Below, piece after piece: positions 51,635-59,931 of a DNA stretch of 64,000 bases. The notes beneath the pieces are model-generated. The model was not told the origin of the DNA, did no database searches, and saw only the letters and a program-made list of their open reading frames with translations. Position 1 is the stretch's first letter. Each line of letters begins with the position of its first letter. Origin of the DNA: Chitinophagales bacterium (GTDB taxonomy: Bacteria > Bacteroidota > Bacteroidia > Chitinophagales > UBA8649). The stretch spans positions 155,001-219,000 of the forward strand of contig JACJYS010000003.1 of NCBI GenBank assembly GCA_020635995.1. Reading direction: 5' to 3'. The translations under genes were made by a program, and so were the position numbers.

Positions 51635-51643
51635 TAACTTTGC
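51635..51643 (+). promoter_or_regulatory. -7 box TAACTTTGC of ccmE
   Basis: Full consensus on the plus strand, five bases from ATG 51648. Transcription would begin at or beside the start codon. Confidence 0.6.
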
Positions 51644-51647
51644 TTGC

Positions 51648-52052
51648 ATGAAAAAATTACATATTGTTGCACTTATTTTGGTAGCAGTAGCTATTGCAGG
51701 AATCGTAATTTCTGCCAGCAATTATACTACTTATGAGGGTTTTACAAAATCTAAAGAAAACCCTGGTAAAGTATATAAAATAGTAGGTTATTTAGCACCT
51801 AATGCAGAAATGATTTACGAACCCGAAATAGACCCTAATAAATTTACTTTTCACATGATAGATAAAGACAGCATACAAAGTACTGTTGTATATAAAGCTC
51901 CAAAACCACAAGATTTTGAAAGAAGTGAACAAATAGTGGTAACAGGAAAAGTAGAAGGAGATGTGTTTATAGCAGATGAAATGCTAATGAAATGCCCATC
52001 TAAATATGTAGAAGATGAGGTTAAAGTAAAAAGTGCTGAAGAAGCTTTATAA
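51648..52052 (+). CDS. ccmE: Cytochrome c maturation heme chaperone CcmE, CxxxY type
   Basis: 134 residues. N-terminal TM anchor (about 5-24); OB-fold with VYKIVGYLAPNAEMIY, FHMIDKDS and EGDVFIADEMLMKCPSKYV. The heme-attachment residue is Cys116 (CPSKY) where classic CcmE has His in HxxxY. CxxxY-type CcmE proteins are known from sulfate reducers and archaea. It is followed by the ccmF-like gene after seven bases, and would hand heme to it. Confidence 0.9.
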   Translation: MKKLHIVALILVAVAIAGIVISASNYTTYEGFTKSKENPGKVYKIVGYLAPNAEMIYEPEIDPNKFTFHMIDKDSIQSTVVYKAPKPQDFERSEQIVVTGKVEGDVFIADEMLMKCPSKYVEDEVKVKSAEEAL

Positions 52053-52059
52053 ATAATTT

Positions 52060-54534
52060 ATGATAGATTTTTTAGCCAATAGATTTAATTACGGTTTTTA
52101 TTTAGGTGAAACCCTTTGGATAGGTAATTTAGGACACTTTTTTATAGTGCTAAGTTTTGTGCTTTCAGGCTTAGCTGCATTTTCTTTTTTTAAAGCAGAA
52201 CAAACTAAAGATAAAGGACTTAGTAAAGTTTGGAATAAAATTGCCCGAAATTCATACTACATTCACGGCATCTCTATTTTTGCAATATTTGCTTTGTTAT
52301 TCTATATGATTTTTAATCATCATTTTGAATACCATTACGCATGGAGTCATTCTTCTAAAGATTTGCCTGTTTATTATATTATTTCTTCGTTTTGGGAAGG
52401 TCAAGAAGGGAGTTTTTTGCTTTGGCAGTTTTGGCACGTAATTTTGGGTTTTATTTTAATAAAAATAGCTAAAGATTATGAAAACCGAGTAATGACCGTA
52501 ATGGCTTTTACTCAAATGCTATTAGGTACTATGGTTTTAGGTGTTCATATTTTTGGTATTAAAATAGGAATGAATCCTTTTGTGCTACTAAGAGATGTAA
52601 TGAGCCAAGCTCCTATTTTTGCTAAAGCCGATTATCTTTCTTTTATAGAAGATGGAAACGGCTTAAACTTATTGCTTCAAAACTATTGGATGGTCATTCA
52701 TCCGCCTGTTTTATTTTTAGGTTTTGCTCTTACCGTAGTTCCTTTTGCTTATGCTATAGCCAGCCTTTGGAAAGCCGATTATACCTCTTGGCTACGTCCG
52801 GCATTAGCATGGTCTTTGGCTACTATTGCCTTTTTAGGATTAGGTATATTTATGGGAGGAGCTTGGGCTTATGAAAGCTTAAGTTTTGGAGGTTTTTGGG
52901 CGTGGGACCCTGTAGAAAATGCTTCTTTAGTACCTTGGCTTCTTATAGTGGCAGGCACGCATACTTTAGTGGCATATAAATATACTAAACGTGGCTTGGG
53001 CATTAGTTATTTGCTACTTATTCTTACTTTTATTTTTATTCTTTACAGCACTTTCCTTACCAGAAGTGGTGTTTTAGGCGATACTTCTGTTCATAGTTTT
53101 ACCGATTTGGGAATGACAGGTCAGCTACTTATTTATATGGCATTATTAAGTATTCCGGCTATTATTTTGTTAATATACCGTATGAGTAAAATACCTAAAG
53201 AAAAAGGCGAAGAAGCTTTTTTAAGTAGGGAATTTTGGATATTTATAGGCTCTTTAATTTTTATAATTAGTGCAGCTCAAATTACTTGGGATACATCTTT
53301 ACCAGTTGTAAATAAAATTTTTGGCTCCAACTTAGCTTTAGATAATGAAGTGGTGGCTCATTATAATAAAGTTCAAATAATTATAGGAATTTTGTTAGCC
53401 ATAGGAGCGGCTTTTGTACAGTTTTTGTCATATAAAACAGGTAGGTTGTCCAAATATTTTAAATATTTAGGTTTAACAGTCGGATTGGCTCTTGTTACGG
53501 CAATATTTTTAGGCTTTTATTTCAATTTTCCTTTTATTATTGAATATAGTTTAGGAGAAAGCAAAATACCTTTTATTTCTACTTATTGGATGTTGCTTTT
53601 TACCGGATTTTTTGCACTTTATTCAAATATAGCCTATATACTTTTAGTAGTTAAAAATAAATTTTGGCAATGGAGTGGTTCTATTTCGCATATTGGTTTT
53701 GCTTTGTTTATTTTGGGCACTTTAATTTCGCAAGGCAAACAACTGCCTATTTCTATTAATGCTATGGGTATAAATTATGGCGAAGGATTTGAAGGAGAAG
53801 AAAACCAAACTAATATTCTTTTGCCGGAAGGAGATACTTTAGTAATGGGAAAATATTGGGTAAGTTATGAAGGAAGAAAAACGGACATTCATAATGATAA
53901 AAAAGAGCTTTTTAATGTAAGCTACTATACAAAAAATACGGACGGAAGTTATACCAAAGATTTTGAGCTACACCCCGATGCTCAAATAAATGCCGGCATG
54001 GGCTTGGTTTCTAACCCCGATACAAAACGCTTTTTAACTCACGATATTTTTACGCACGTAACTTCTATACCTGAAAAACCAAAAGATCCTACTGCTGAAG
54101 TAACAGAAATGCACATAGGCGATACTGTTTTTACGAGTAAACACTATGTGATTTTAGAAAAATTTATTTCAAACCCTGTAGGTGGTTCTCTTACTTTTAA
54201 TGACACACTTATGGGCTTGGGTGCTTTACTTTCTGTTAATGGTTTTGATGGTTTTAGCAAAGAATTAATGCCATTATACGCTATCAATATAAATAATAGT
54301 ACGGTTATAAATCCTATTTTAACTGACTACAAAACAAATTTAGAATTTCAACTTTTAAAATTTAATCCACAAACAGAATCAGTAGAATTGGCTTATAAAG
54401 ACAAAGAGGGTAGCGAAGATTTTATTATAATGAAAGCTATTGTATTTCCTTATATTAATGTATTGTGGATAGGTGGTATAATAATGCTTTTGGGTGCTTT
54501 AATGAGTGCTTTTAAAAGATATTTTAATAAGTAA
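52060..54534 (+). CDS. ccmF: CcmF-type cytochrome c heme lyase subunit
   Basis: 824 residues, about 15 TM helices. The WWD signature is GGFWAWDPVENASLVPWLLI (about 280-300), flanked by His in GNLGHFFIVL and VIHPPVLFLG. The C-terminal 240 residues form a periplasmic domain (DTLVMGKYWVSYEGRKTD, GGSLTFNDTLMG) before a last TM helix. It ligates heme from CcmE to apocytochromes such as the CTACH protein at 44.1 kb. No ccmABCD genes are adjacent. Confidence 0.94.
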   Translation: MIDFLANRFNYGFYLGETLWIGNLGHFFIVLSFVLSGLAAFSFFKAEQTKDKGLSKVWNKIARNSYYIHGISIFAIFALLFYMIFNHHFEYHYAWSHSSKDLPVYYIISSFWEGQEGSFLLWQFWHVILGFILIKIAKDYENRVMTVMAFTQMLLGTMVLGVHIFGIKIGMNPFVLLRDVMSQAPIFAKADYLSFIEDGNGLNLLLQNYWMVIHPPVLFLGFALTVVPFAYAIASLWKADYTSWLRPALAWSLATIAFLGLGIFMGGAWAYESLSFGGFWAWDPVENASLVPWLLIVAGTHTLVAYKYTKRGLGISYLLLILTFIFILYSTFLTRSGVLGDTSVHSFTDLGMTGQLLIYMALLSIPAIILLIYRMSKIPKEKGEEAFLSREFWIFIGSLIFIISAAQITWDTSLPVVNKIFGSNLALDNEVVAHYNKVQIIIGILLAIGAAFVQFLSYKTGRLSKYFKYLGLTVGLALVTAIFLGFYFNFPFIIEYSLGESKIPFISTYWMLLFTGFFALYSNIAYILLVVKNKFWQWSGSISHIGFALFILGTLISQGKQLPISINAMGINYGEGFEGEENQTNILLPEGDTLVMGKYWVSYEGRKTDIHNDKKELFNVSYYTKNTDGSYTKDFELHPDAQINAGMGLVSNPDTKRFLTHDIFTHVTSIPEKPKDPTAEVTEMHIGDTVFTSKHYVILEKFISNPVGGSLTFNDTLMGLGALLSVNGFDGFSKELMPLYAININNSTVINPILTDYKTNLEFQLLKFNPQTESVELAYKDKEGSEDFIIMKAIVFPYINVLWIGGIIMLLGALMSAFKRYFNK

Positions 54535-54682
54535 GAATATAGGTTATTATACCAATAATTTATGCTCTAAGGTAGCATTTTGTGACGCTTAAGTAATTTG
54601 AATTACAGTTTGTAGTCTTTTACTTTTGTCTTGATACAAAAGTAACAAAAAATCAAGACTGTAATCAAAAATACTAAAATGC

Positions 54683-54783
54683 TATAAAACAGACGAGGAC
54701 AAATTAATGTATGCTCAATTTTAGTTTTCTCATAGTGGTCCTACTTGTAGGAGCATACTAATTTGTCTGTTTACTGTTTTATA
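54683..54783. repeat. Long imperfect inverted repeat
   Basis: TATAAAACAGACGAGGACAA... (54683-54716) pairs with 54751-54783, both arms containing ACAAATTA and TATGCTC. A smaller perfect stem, CCTAC-TT-GTAGG, is at 54740-54751. Confidence 0.6.
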
Positions 54784-54826
54784 ATTTCATTTATTTTGGA
54801 TGTCTGTTTTACATCATTTCTTAACG

Positions 54827-54896
54827 TATTTTTGATTAAGGTCGGGTAAAAGTGCACCTTAAGTTTGCAAGTGGGGTACCCATTAACCGAAAACTC
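54827..54896 (-). repeat. Dispersed repeat A, copy 2
   Basis: The reverse complement matches 21814-21881 over CGGTTAATGG-TACCCC-CTT-CAAAC, TTAAGGTGCACTTTTA and CTTAATCAAAAATA. Confidence 0.75.
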
Positions 54897-55077
54897 CGTA
54901 AAAAATTAAACTGTTTGAAGAACGGAGTGATGAGTTTTTGATTTTTAGGAGTTGAGGTTATAATGGGTCGCTGAAAACTTAGTGCGATTCTTTTGTAACT
55001 TTTCTTCTAAAGAAAAGTTAATGTAAAATATCTTTACGGATAGTCATAAGAATTAGTTAAGGAGCTAATTGACCAAT

Positions 55078-56208
55078 TCAAATTCCTAAGAAAGTTTCAA
55101 AATTTTCTTTGTTTATAACGGCAGTTTTATGCTGTGGATATGCAGAAAGAAATGAAGCAGGAAATCTATTTTTATGTTCTTTCCATTTTATTTCATAAGC
55201 ATTTAATATACCTTTTGTTTCTTCTATATAATCTATTTCTGCTTGATCGTGAGTTCTCCAAAAATAAGTATTAGGATATTCCTTATTGTAATGGTTAAAT
55301 TTCATTCGCTCGCTTATTATATAATTTTCCCATAATGCACCTTTATCCATTCTTAAATCTAAAGGAGAATAATTGCTAATCAATACATTTCTAATACCAT
55401 TATCATAAAAATAGTATTTCTTGCCCTTTTTAATTTCATTGCGTAAATTTCTACTAAAAGCAGGAAGCTTAAATACTATAAATGTCTTTTCAAAAATATC
55501 TAAATATTTCTCTACGGTGGCACTATCTATATTCCCCACTGTTTTAGACAATTCATGATAATTAACTTCGCTCCCCACTTGAAACGCCAATGCCGTAAGT
55601 AACTTTTCTATGTGGCTGGCTTTACGTATTCCTTCTAATTTCATTATATCTTTATACAAATAGCTTCCGGCTATCTCTAAAAGTACCTCTTTTTCATCGC
55701 CCACATTATTTACCACCTCCGGATAAGAACCATAAATCAACCTAACATCTAACAATCTTTTAGCCTCTAATATATTTCTATCATCTACTATTTCTTTATA
55801 GCTTATAGGATATAAATAATAAATGCGTTTTCTGCCTGTTAATGGCTCACTTGTTTTATCCAGCAAATCAAAAGATGAAGATCCCGTTGCAATTATCTGA
55901 ATTTCAGGTTTGGTATCGTAAAGTAATTTTAGTTTTTTGCCAATATCTTTAATTTCTTGAGCTTCATCTATTATAACCAGCTCGGTTTTTGCTCCTATTA
56001 CTTGCAGTAATCTTGTACTTGTATCTGCTGTAGCAAACTCTCTTAGTACATCAGCCTCATCTGCATTAAACCAAACCGTTTTTTTATCTATTTCATCTAC
56101 TAATTGTTTTAATAAGGTAGTTTTCCCCACTTGCCTGGCTCCAAGTAGTAAAATAACTTTGCCTTTAAAACATTGCTCTTTAATACGCTTTAATAATTGT
56201 CTTCTCAT
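55078..56208 (-). CDS. AAA ATPase with DUF4143 domain
   Basis: 376 residues. Walker A LLGARQVGKTTLLKQL (about 20-35), Walker B ELVIIDEAQEI (about 77-87), sensor IIATGSSSFDL. The C-terminal DUF4143 part (about 190-376) has NYHELSKTVGNIDSATVEKY, a winged-helix segment, then FKLPAFSRNLRNEIKKGKKY and the PD-(D/E)XK-like ALWENYIISE...FWRTHDQAEIDYI. It is a very common orphan prokaryotic family of unknown role, possibly defence or toxin-antitoxin linked. It stands alone between repeats and a plus-strand gene. Confidence 0.9.
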   Translation of the reverse strand: MRRQLLKRIKEQCFKGKVILLLGARQVGKTTLLKQLVDEIDKKTVWFNADEADVLREFATADTSTRLLQVIGAKTELVIIDEAQEIKDIGKKLKLLYDTKPEIQIIATGSSSFDLLDKTSEPLTGRKRIYYLYPISYKEIVDDRNILEAKRLLDVRLIYGSYPEVVNNVGDEKEVLLEIAGSYLYKDIMKLEGIRKASHIEKLLTALAFQVGSEVNYHELSKTVGNIDSATVEKYLDIFEKTFIVFKLPAFSRNLRNEIKKGKKYYFYDNGIRNVLISNYSPLDLRMDKGALWENYIISERMKFNHYNKEYPNTYFWRTHDQAEIDYIEETKGILNAYEIKWKEHKNRFPASFLSAYPQHKTAVINKENFETFLGI

Positions 56209-56400
56209 ATTATTCTTAAAAATAAGGATAAAAATACTATAAAATCATACAAATTCAAAATTTTAGGCGTAATTTTTAGATTGTATTCCGAAAATTAGGC
56301 TTATTTTTATGATTGTATTCTGAAAATTAGGCGTAATTGCTCTTTTTCCGATTAAAGTATAGTTTTAATTTCTTAAAAATAAAAAAGCTGAATATTTACT

Positions 56401-56409
56401 TAAATTTGC
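56401..56409 (+). promoter_or_regulatory. -7 box TAAATTTGC of the DUF2520 gene
   Basis: Full consensus on the plus strand, seven bases before ATG 56416. Confidence 0.6.
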
Positions 56410-56415
56410 AAAATC

Positions 56416-57216
56416 ATGCTACGAAATATTAAAATAGGAATAATAGGCTCGGGAAATGTAGCTTATCATTTTGCTACAGCTTTTAGTCGGCTACCCGTTA
56501 TTAACCTTAAAGCTATATACTCAAGAAACGAGAAAACAGGTAGCGAACTTGCAAAAGAAACCAACATTGAGTACTACAATAATCTTAACGAGTTTGCCGA
56601 ACAAGTAGATTTAATAATTATATGTGCGTCTGATGATTCAATAAGCAAAATAGCTGAAAACATTAAACTTAAAAATCAAATTTTAGCTCACACTTCTGGT
56701 GTAGTAAGTATAGATGTTTTAAAGGTGGCTACTGAAAATTATGGCAGTTTTTATCCGCTACAAACTTTTACTAAACAACGCCAAGTAAACCTAAACGAAG
56801 TACCTTTTTTAATAGACGCTTCTAACCAAAAGACAAAAACTACTTTGCTGGAATTAGCTTGTGTATTATCAAATTATGTGGTAGAAGTAAAAGATGAAGA
56901 CCGCAGAAAACTGCATGTAGCTGCGGTAATAGTTAATAATTTTAGTAATCATTTGTTTGCATTAGCAAAAGAATATACCGATAATTTAGGCGTAGATTTT
57001 AATTTGCTTAAACCACTCATACAAGAAACTGCCTTAAAAGCTTTAGAGCAAAATCCTAAAGATATTCAAACAGGGCCAGCGAAACGAAATGACGAAAAAA
57101 CAATAGAAAAGCATTTATCTATGATAGATGATAAAAACTTAAAGGAACTGTACCAATGGTTTACTAAAAGTATTGAGGATTATTATAAAGAAGAAAATAA
57201 CTCTACTAAAAAATAA
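56416..57216 (+). CDS. Rossmann-like/DUF2520 dehydrogenase-family protein
   Basis: 266 residues. N-terminal Rossmann fold IGIIGSGNVAYHFATAFSR (about 6-24), LKAIYSRNEKTGSELAKE, and CASDDSISKIAEN. The DUF2520 helical domain (about 125-260) has the conserved KDEDRRKLHVAAVIVNNFSNHLFALA and GPAKRNDEKTIEKHL. It resembles ketopantoate/pyrroline-carboxylate reductases, but the substrate is unknown. Confidence 0.9.
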   Translation: MLRNIKIGIIGSGNVAYHFATAFSRLPVINLKAIYSRNEKTGSELAKETNIEYYNNLNEFAEQVDLIIICASDDSISKIAENIKLKNQILAHTSGVVSIDVLKVATENYGSFYPLQTFTKQRQVNLNEVPFLIDASNQKTKTTLLELACVLSNYVVEVKDEDRRKLHVAAVIVNNFSNHLFALAKEYTDNLGVDFNLLKPLIQETALKALEQNPKDIQTGPAKRNDEKTIEKHLSMIDDKNLKELYQWFTKSIEDYYKEENNSTKK

Positions 57217-57220
57217 TACG

Positions 57221-57574
57221 CTACCCTCCCTTTCGTTTTACTTTGTATCCTTCTTTTTCTAAATAAGCTATTATTTTATCTCTAAAATTACCTTGTATTA
57301 ATATTACTTCGTCTTTAATACTACCACCTACTCCGCAATATTTCTTAAGTTGACTCCCTAATTCTTTCAAATCATCTTCGTGTCCTAAAAAACCTTCTAC
57401 TAAAGTTACTTCTTTGCCTTTTCGCTTTTTTCTATCTATACTTACGTATAATAACTGCTGATTGGGTGCTAAGGCTTCCTCTAAATCTTCCTCCTGCTCC
57501 TCTGGTTGATAATCCGGATTTGTAGAAAACACTACTCCTTTTAAATCATCTAATGTCAGTTTCTTTTTTGCCAT
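57221..57574 (-). CDS. SUI1/YciH-type translation initiation factor
   Basis: 117 residues. An N-terminal acidic linker (about 20-32) precedes the SUI1 fold: KGKEVTLVEGFLGHEDDLKE, QLKKYCGVGGSIKDEVILIQ, GNFRDKIIAYLEKEGYKVKR. The GxGGxxK motif is the ribosome-contacting loop. It is convergent with the DUF2520 gene (four bases apart) and 12 bases downstream of the lipid-kinase gene, so probably cotranscribed with it. Confidence 0.94.
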   Translation of the reverse strand: MAKKKLTLDDLKGVVFSTNPDYQPEEQEEDLEEALAPNQQLLYVSIDRKKRKGKEVTLVEGFLGHEDDLKELGSQLKKYCGVGGSIKDEVILIQGNFRDKIIAYLEKEGYKVKRKGG

Positions 57575-57586
57575 AAATACTGCGTT

Positions 57587-58489
57587 TTAATATTTCTCTA
57601 ATTTTAAAGGTACTATTACTTTTAAAGATAAGGGATTCACTTTTATTTCATAATTTTGGCTACAAATAAATGAATCTCCATCTTTTTGAATAATTGATTT
57701 AGGTTTTAGATAAATTTTTACTTTTTCCACTTCAAAAACTTCGGCATTTTTTGCCCAGTGCATTTTCCCTATTAATTCTAAAAATACTACCCAAAGCACT
57801 TTCCACAATGGAAACTTTTTTATTAAAATTACATTCAACTTCCCGTCTGCCAAAGACGCTTTGCCTACCTTTCCTACTTTGTAGCCCAAGTATTTAGCAT
57901 TATAAATGGACAATGAATAAACAGTAGCTGTTTTAGACATATTATCTATCTCAAAATCTATTTGCTGTGGCTTATAATCATAAAAAACACCCCTTGTGGT
58001 AGCCCAAGCGTAAGCCAAAAAACCTCTACGCTTTAAATGTCGGTACGTGCGTGCCACCAAGGCTTCAAAACCAACACCTGTAAATCCTACTACAATACCT
58101 CTATTAGTATTTAAAGTATCTATTTTAATTATTTTTCCGGTATTTATTACTTGTATAGCTTTAGCTATATTTTTTATGGGCAATTGTAAATGATACGCCA
58201 CGCCATTTCCCGAACCTAAAGGAATTATTGCCAAAACCACATTAGTATTTACTATAGCTTCAGCTATTTCATTGATAGAACCATCGCCACCTACTGCCAC
58301 AATAATATCAGTATTATTTTTTACGGCATCTTTTGCAATATATGATGCATGACCGGCATGAGTGGTATAAGCTATTTCCCACTTAAATTTATGCTCATCT
58401 ATATTGCTTTTAATAAGTTGTGGCAAATTGGATTTCTTAATATCTCCCGAAATGGGATTGACTATAAATAGAACGCTTTTTTGAGGCAT
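57587..58489 (-). CDS. Diacylglycerol kinase-family lipid kinase (YegS/DgkB-like)
   Basis: 300 residues. LFIVNPISGDIKKSNLP (about 7-23) is the start of the catalytic domain; IVAVGGDGSINEIAEAIV and IIPLGSGNGVAYHL (about 64-105) are the ATP/lipid-binding loops. The C-terminal beta-sandwich includes VVGFTGVGFEALVARTYR and SLADGKLNVILIKKF. Cytosolic, membrane-associated. Substrate could be diacylglycerol, sphingoid base or another lipid; several Bacteroidota make sphingolipids. Confidence 0.93.
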   Translation of the reverse strand: MPQKSVLFIVNPISGDIKKSNLPQLIKSNIDEHKFKWEIAYTTHAGHASYIAKDAVKNNTDIIVAVGGDGSINEIAEAIVNTNVVLAIIPLGSGNGVAYHLQLPIKNIAKAIQVINTGKIIKIDTLNTNRGIVVGFTGVGFEALVARTYRHLKRRGFLAYAWATTRGVFYDYKPQQIDFEIDNMSKTATVYSLSIYNAKYLGYKVGKVGKASLADGKLNVILIKKFPLWKVLWVVFLELIGKMHWAKNAEVFEVEKVKIYLKPKSIIQKDGDSFICSQNYEIKVNPLSLKVIVPLKLEKY

Positions 58490-58510
58490 TATTCTGCTAT
58501 TTTTATCTAT

Positions 58511-59368
58511 TTATATGGCTTTTAAGCTAATATCTAAACTGGTGTAGGAGTGTGTTAAAGCTCCCACCGAAATATAATCGGGTTTAGCTTCAGCATATTT
58601 TCTAATGGTTTTTAAAGTTATTCCCCCCGAAACTTCCGTTTCTACTTTATTCCCTATTAAAGCTACCGCTTCTTTTACTTGTGCTACCGTAAAATTATCT
58701 AACATAACTCGTTGCACTCCACCATGTTTTAAAACCGTTTTTACATCTTCTACACTTCTGGTTTCTATTTCTATTGGCACATTAAAGCCCTTTGCTTTTA
58801 AATAATTATTAGCGGCATCAATAGCTTCAACAATTCCTCCAGCATAATCAATGTGATTGTCTTTTATCATTATCATATCGTACAAACCAAAACGATGATT
58901 GTAAGCTCCTCCAATTTTTACTGCCCATTTTTCAAAGTATCGCAAATTTGGAGTAGTTTTTCGTGTATCTAACACTTTCACTCCCGTGCCTTCAACTTCA
59001 TCTACATATTTTTTAGTTAGTGTAGCTATTCCGCTCATTCGCTGCATAAAATTAAGCACCAATCTTTCTGCTGTCAATATACTTCTGGCACTTCCTTCTA
59101 CATAAAAAACTTCATCGCCTACTTTTACTGTATCGCCATCGGCAAATCCATTTTCTATAAATTTTAAAGAAGCATCTACTTGCTTAAAAATCTCTTTAGC
59201 CAATTCTATTCCTGCTAAAACACCATTTTGCTTTATTAAGCATCGTGCTTTTCTTTTTCTATCGGCAGGAATTGTAGAAAGTGTAGAGTGGTCACCTGTA
59301 GGAATTACGCCTTTAGGGTCAACAACGTCTTCTTTTAAAGCTAAGGAAATAAATTCTTGTGTTGTCAT
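58511..59368 (-). CDS. nadC: Nicotinate-nucleotide pyrophosphorylase (carboxylating)
   Basis: 285 residues from ATG 59368; the frame is open to 59416, but that would begin in a terminator stem. Quinolinate + PRPP gives NaMN. Motifs: DHSTLSTIPADRK, NFMQRMSGIATLTKKYV, TGVKVLDTRKTTPNLR (substrate-binding Arg/Lys), KIGGAYNHRFGLYDMIMIKD and EVSGGITLKTIRKYA. It heads a possible minus-strand unit with the lipid kinase and SUI1. Confidence 0.96.
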   Translation of the reverse strand: MTTQEFISLALKEDVVDPKGVIPTGDHSTLSTIPADRKRKARCLIKQNGVLAGIELAKEIFKQVDASLKFIENGFADGDTVKVGDEVFYVEGSARSILTAERLVLNFMQRMSGIATLTKKYVDEVEGTGVKVLDTRKTTPNLRYFEKWAVKIGGAYNHRFGLYDMIMIKDNHIDYAGGIVEAIDAANNYLKAKGFNVPIEIETRSVEDVKTVLKHGGVQRVMLDNFTVAQVKEAVALIGNKVETEVSGGITLKTIRKYAEAKPDYISVGALTHSYTSLDISLKAI

Positions 59369-59377
59369 AAAATAAAT

Positions 59378-59405
59378 AGTCCCAATTAAATTAATAATCG
59401 GGACT
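59378..59405 (-). terminator. Terminator/attenuator between DUF4783 gene and nadC
   Basis: AGTCCC and GGGACT, extended by AATTaa/ttAATc, pair across an AT-rich loop. The minus strand then reads ATTTATTTT. It lies 27 bases past the DUF4783 stop and 10 before the nadC ATG. Confidence 0.6.
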
Positions 59406-59431
59406 AAGTTAAGCATTTAATAATTTTTCAA

Positions 59432-59836
59432 TTAATTCTTTTCAAACCTAATTTCTTGAATTAACCATGTACCCATTTTGTTTTTAGCATAAACATAGGT
59501 TCTGTACGTTCCAGATGATGTGCTTAATTCTCCAATTTGGTACTTAGCTCCACCAGAATCCCCATTATGAACCATTTTATATCCATTTGGGCTGTTACTT
59601 GTAAAGAATTTCTTTACCACTAACTCTGCTTGATTTTTACTATAAACAGCTTCAGTATTTAAAATTGTAACTTCTACATTGCCATCAAAATATTTAGCTA
59701 AGGTAGTTGCATTACCACTTTTTAAAGCATCCCCTATTTGAGAAAAATCTTGTGCAGATAAGGTTAAAGCACCAAAACTGAACAAAACAAGCATTAAAAC
59801 TCTTAATTTCTTCAAAAATTCCATTTTTCTCTTCAT
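59432..59836 (-). CDS. DUF4783 secreted protein
   Basis: 134 residues (or 130 from Met5, 59824, which has a GAAGAGA stretch before it). The signal peptide ends ALTLSAQ. The mature DUF4783 part reads FSQIGDALKSGNATTLAKYF, VVKKFFTSNSPNGYKMVHNG and TYRTYVYAKNKMGTWLIQEI. It resembles an NTF2/SnoaL-like cone fold. Common as a single gene in Bacteroidota; function unknown. Confidence 0.9.
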   Translation of the reverse strand: MKRKMEFLKKLRVLMLVLFSFGALTLSAQDFSQIGDALKSGNATTLAKYFDGNVEVTILNTEAVYSKNQAELVVKKFFTSNSPNGYKMVHNGDSGGAKYQIGELSTSSGTYRTYVYAKNKMGTWLIQEIRFEKN

Positions 59837-59931
59837 TTGTTAGTAACTTTAGCACTAATATTGTGCCAAATTATTAAAATCTTAAAATTTTATTTTAAAT
59901 TTTTTAACAAAAATATTTCTATTTCTCTTAA

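Larger units (their letters stand above)
54535..55077. other. Repeat-structured intergenic interval
   Basis: No gene. It holds an inverted repeat (54683-54716 with 54751-54783), repeat A copy 2, and at either end 'CTTTTGTCTTGATACAAAAG' and 'CTTTTGTAACTTTTC' motifs that are frequent in Bacteroidota intergenic repeats. Confidence 0.7.
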
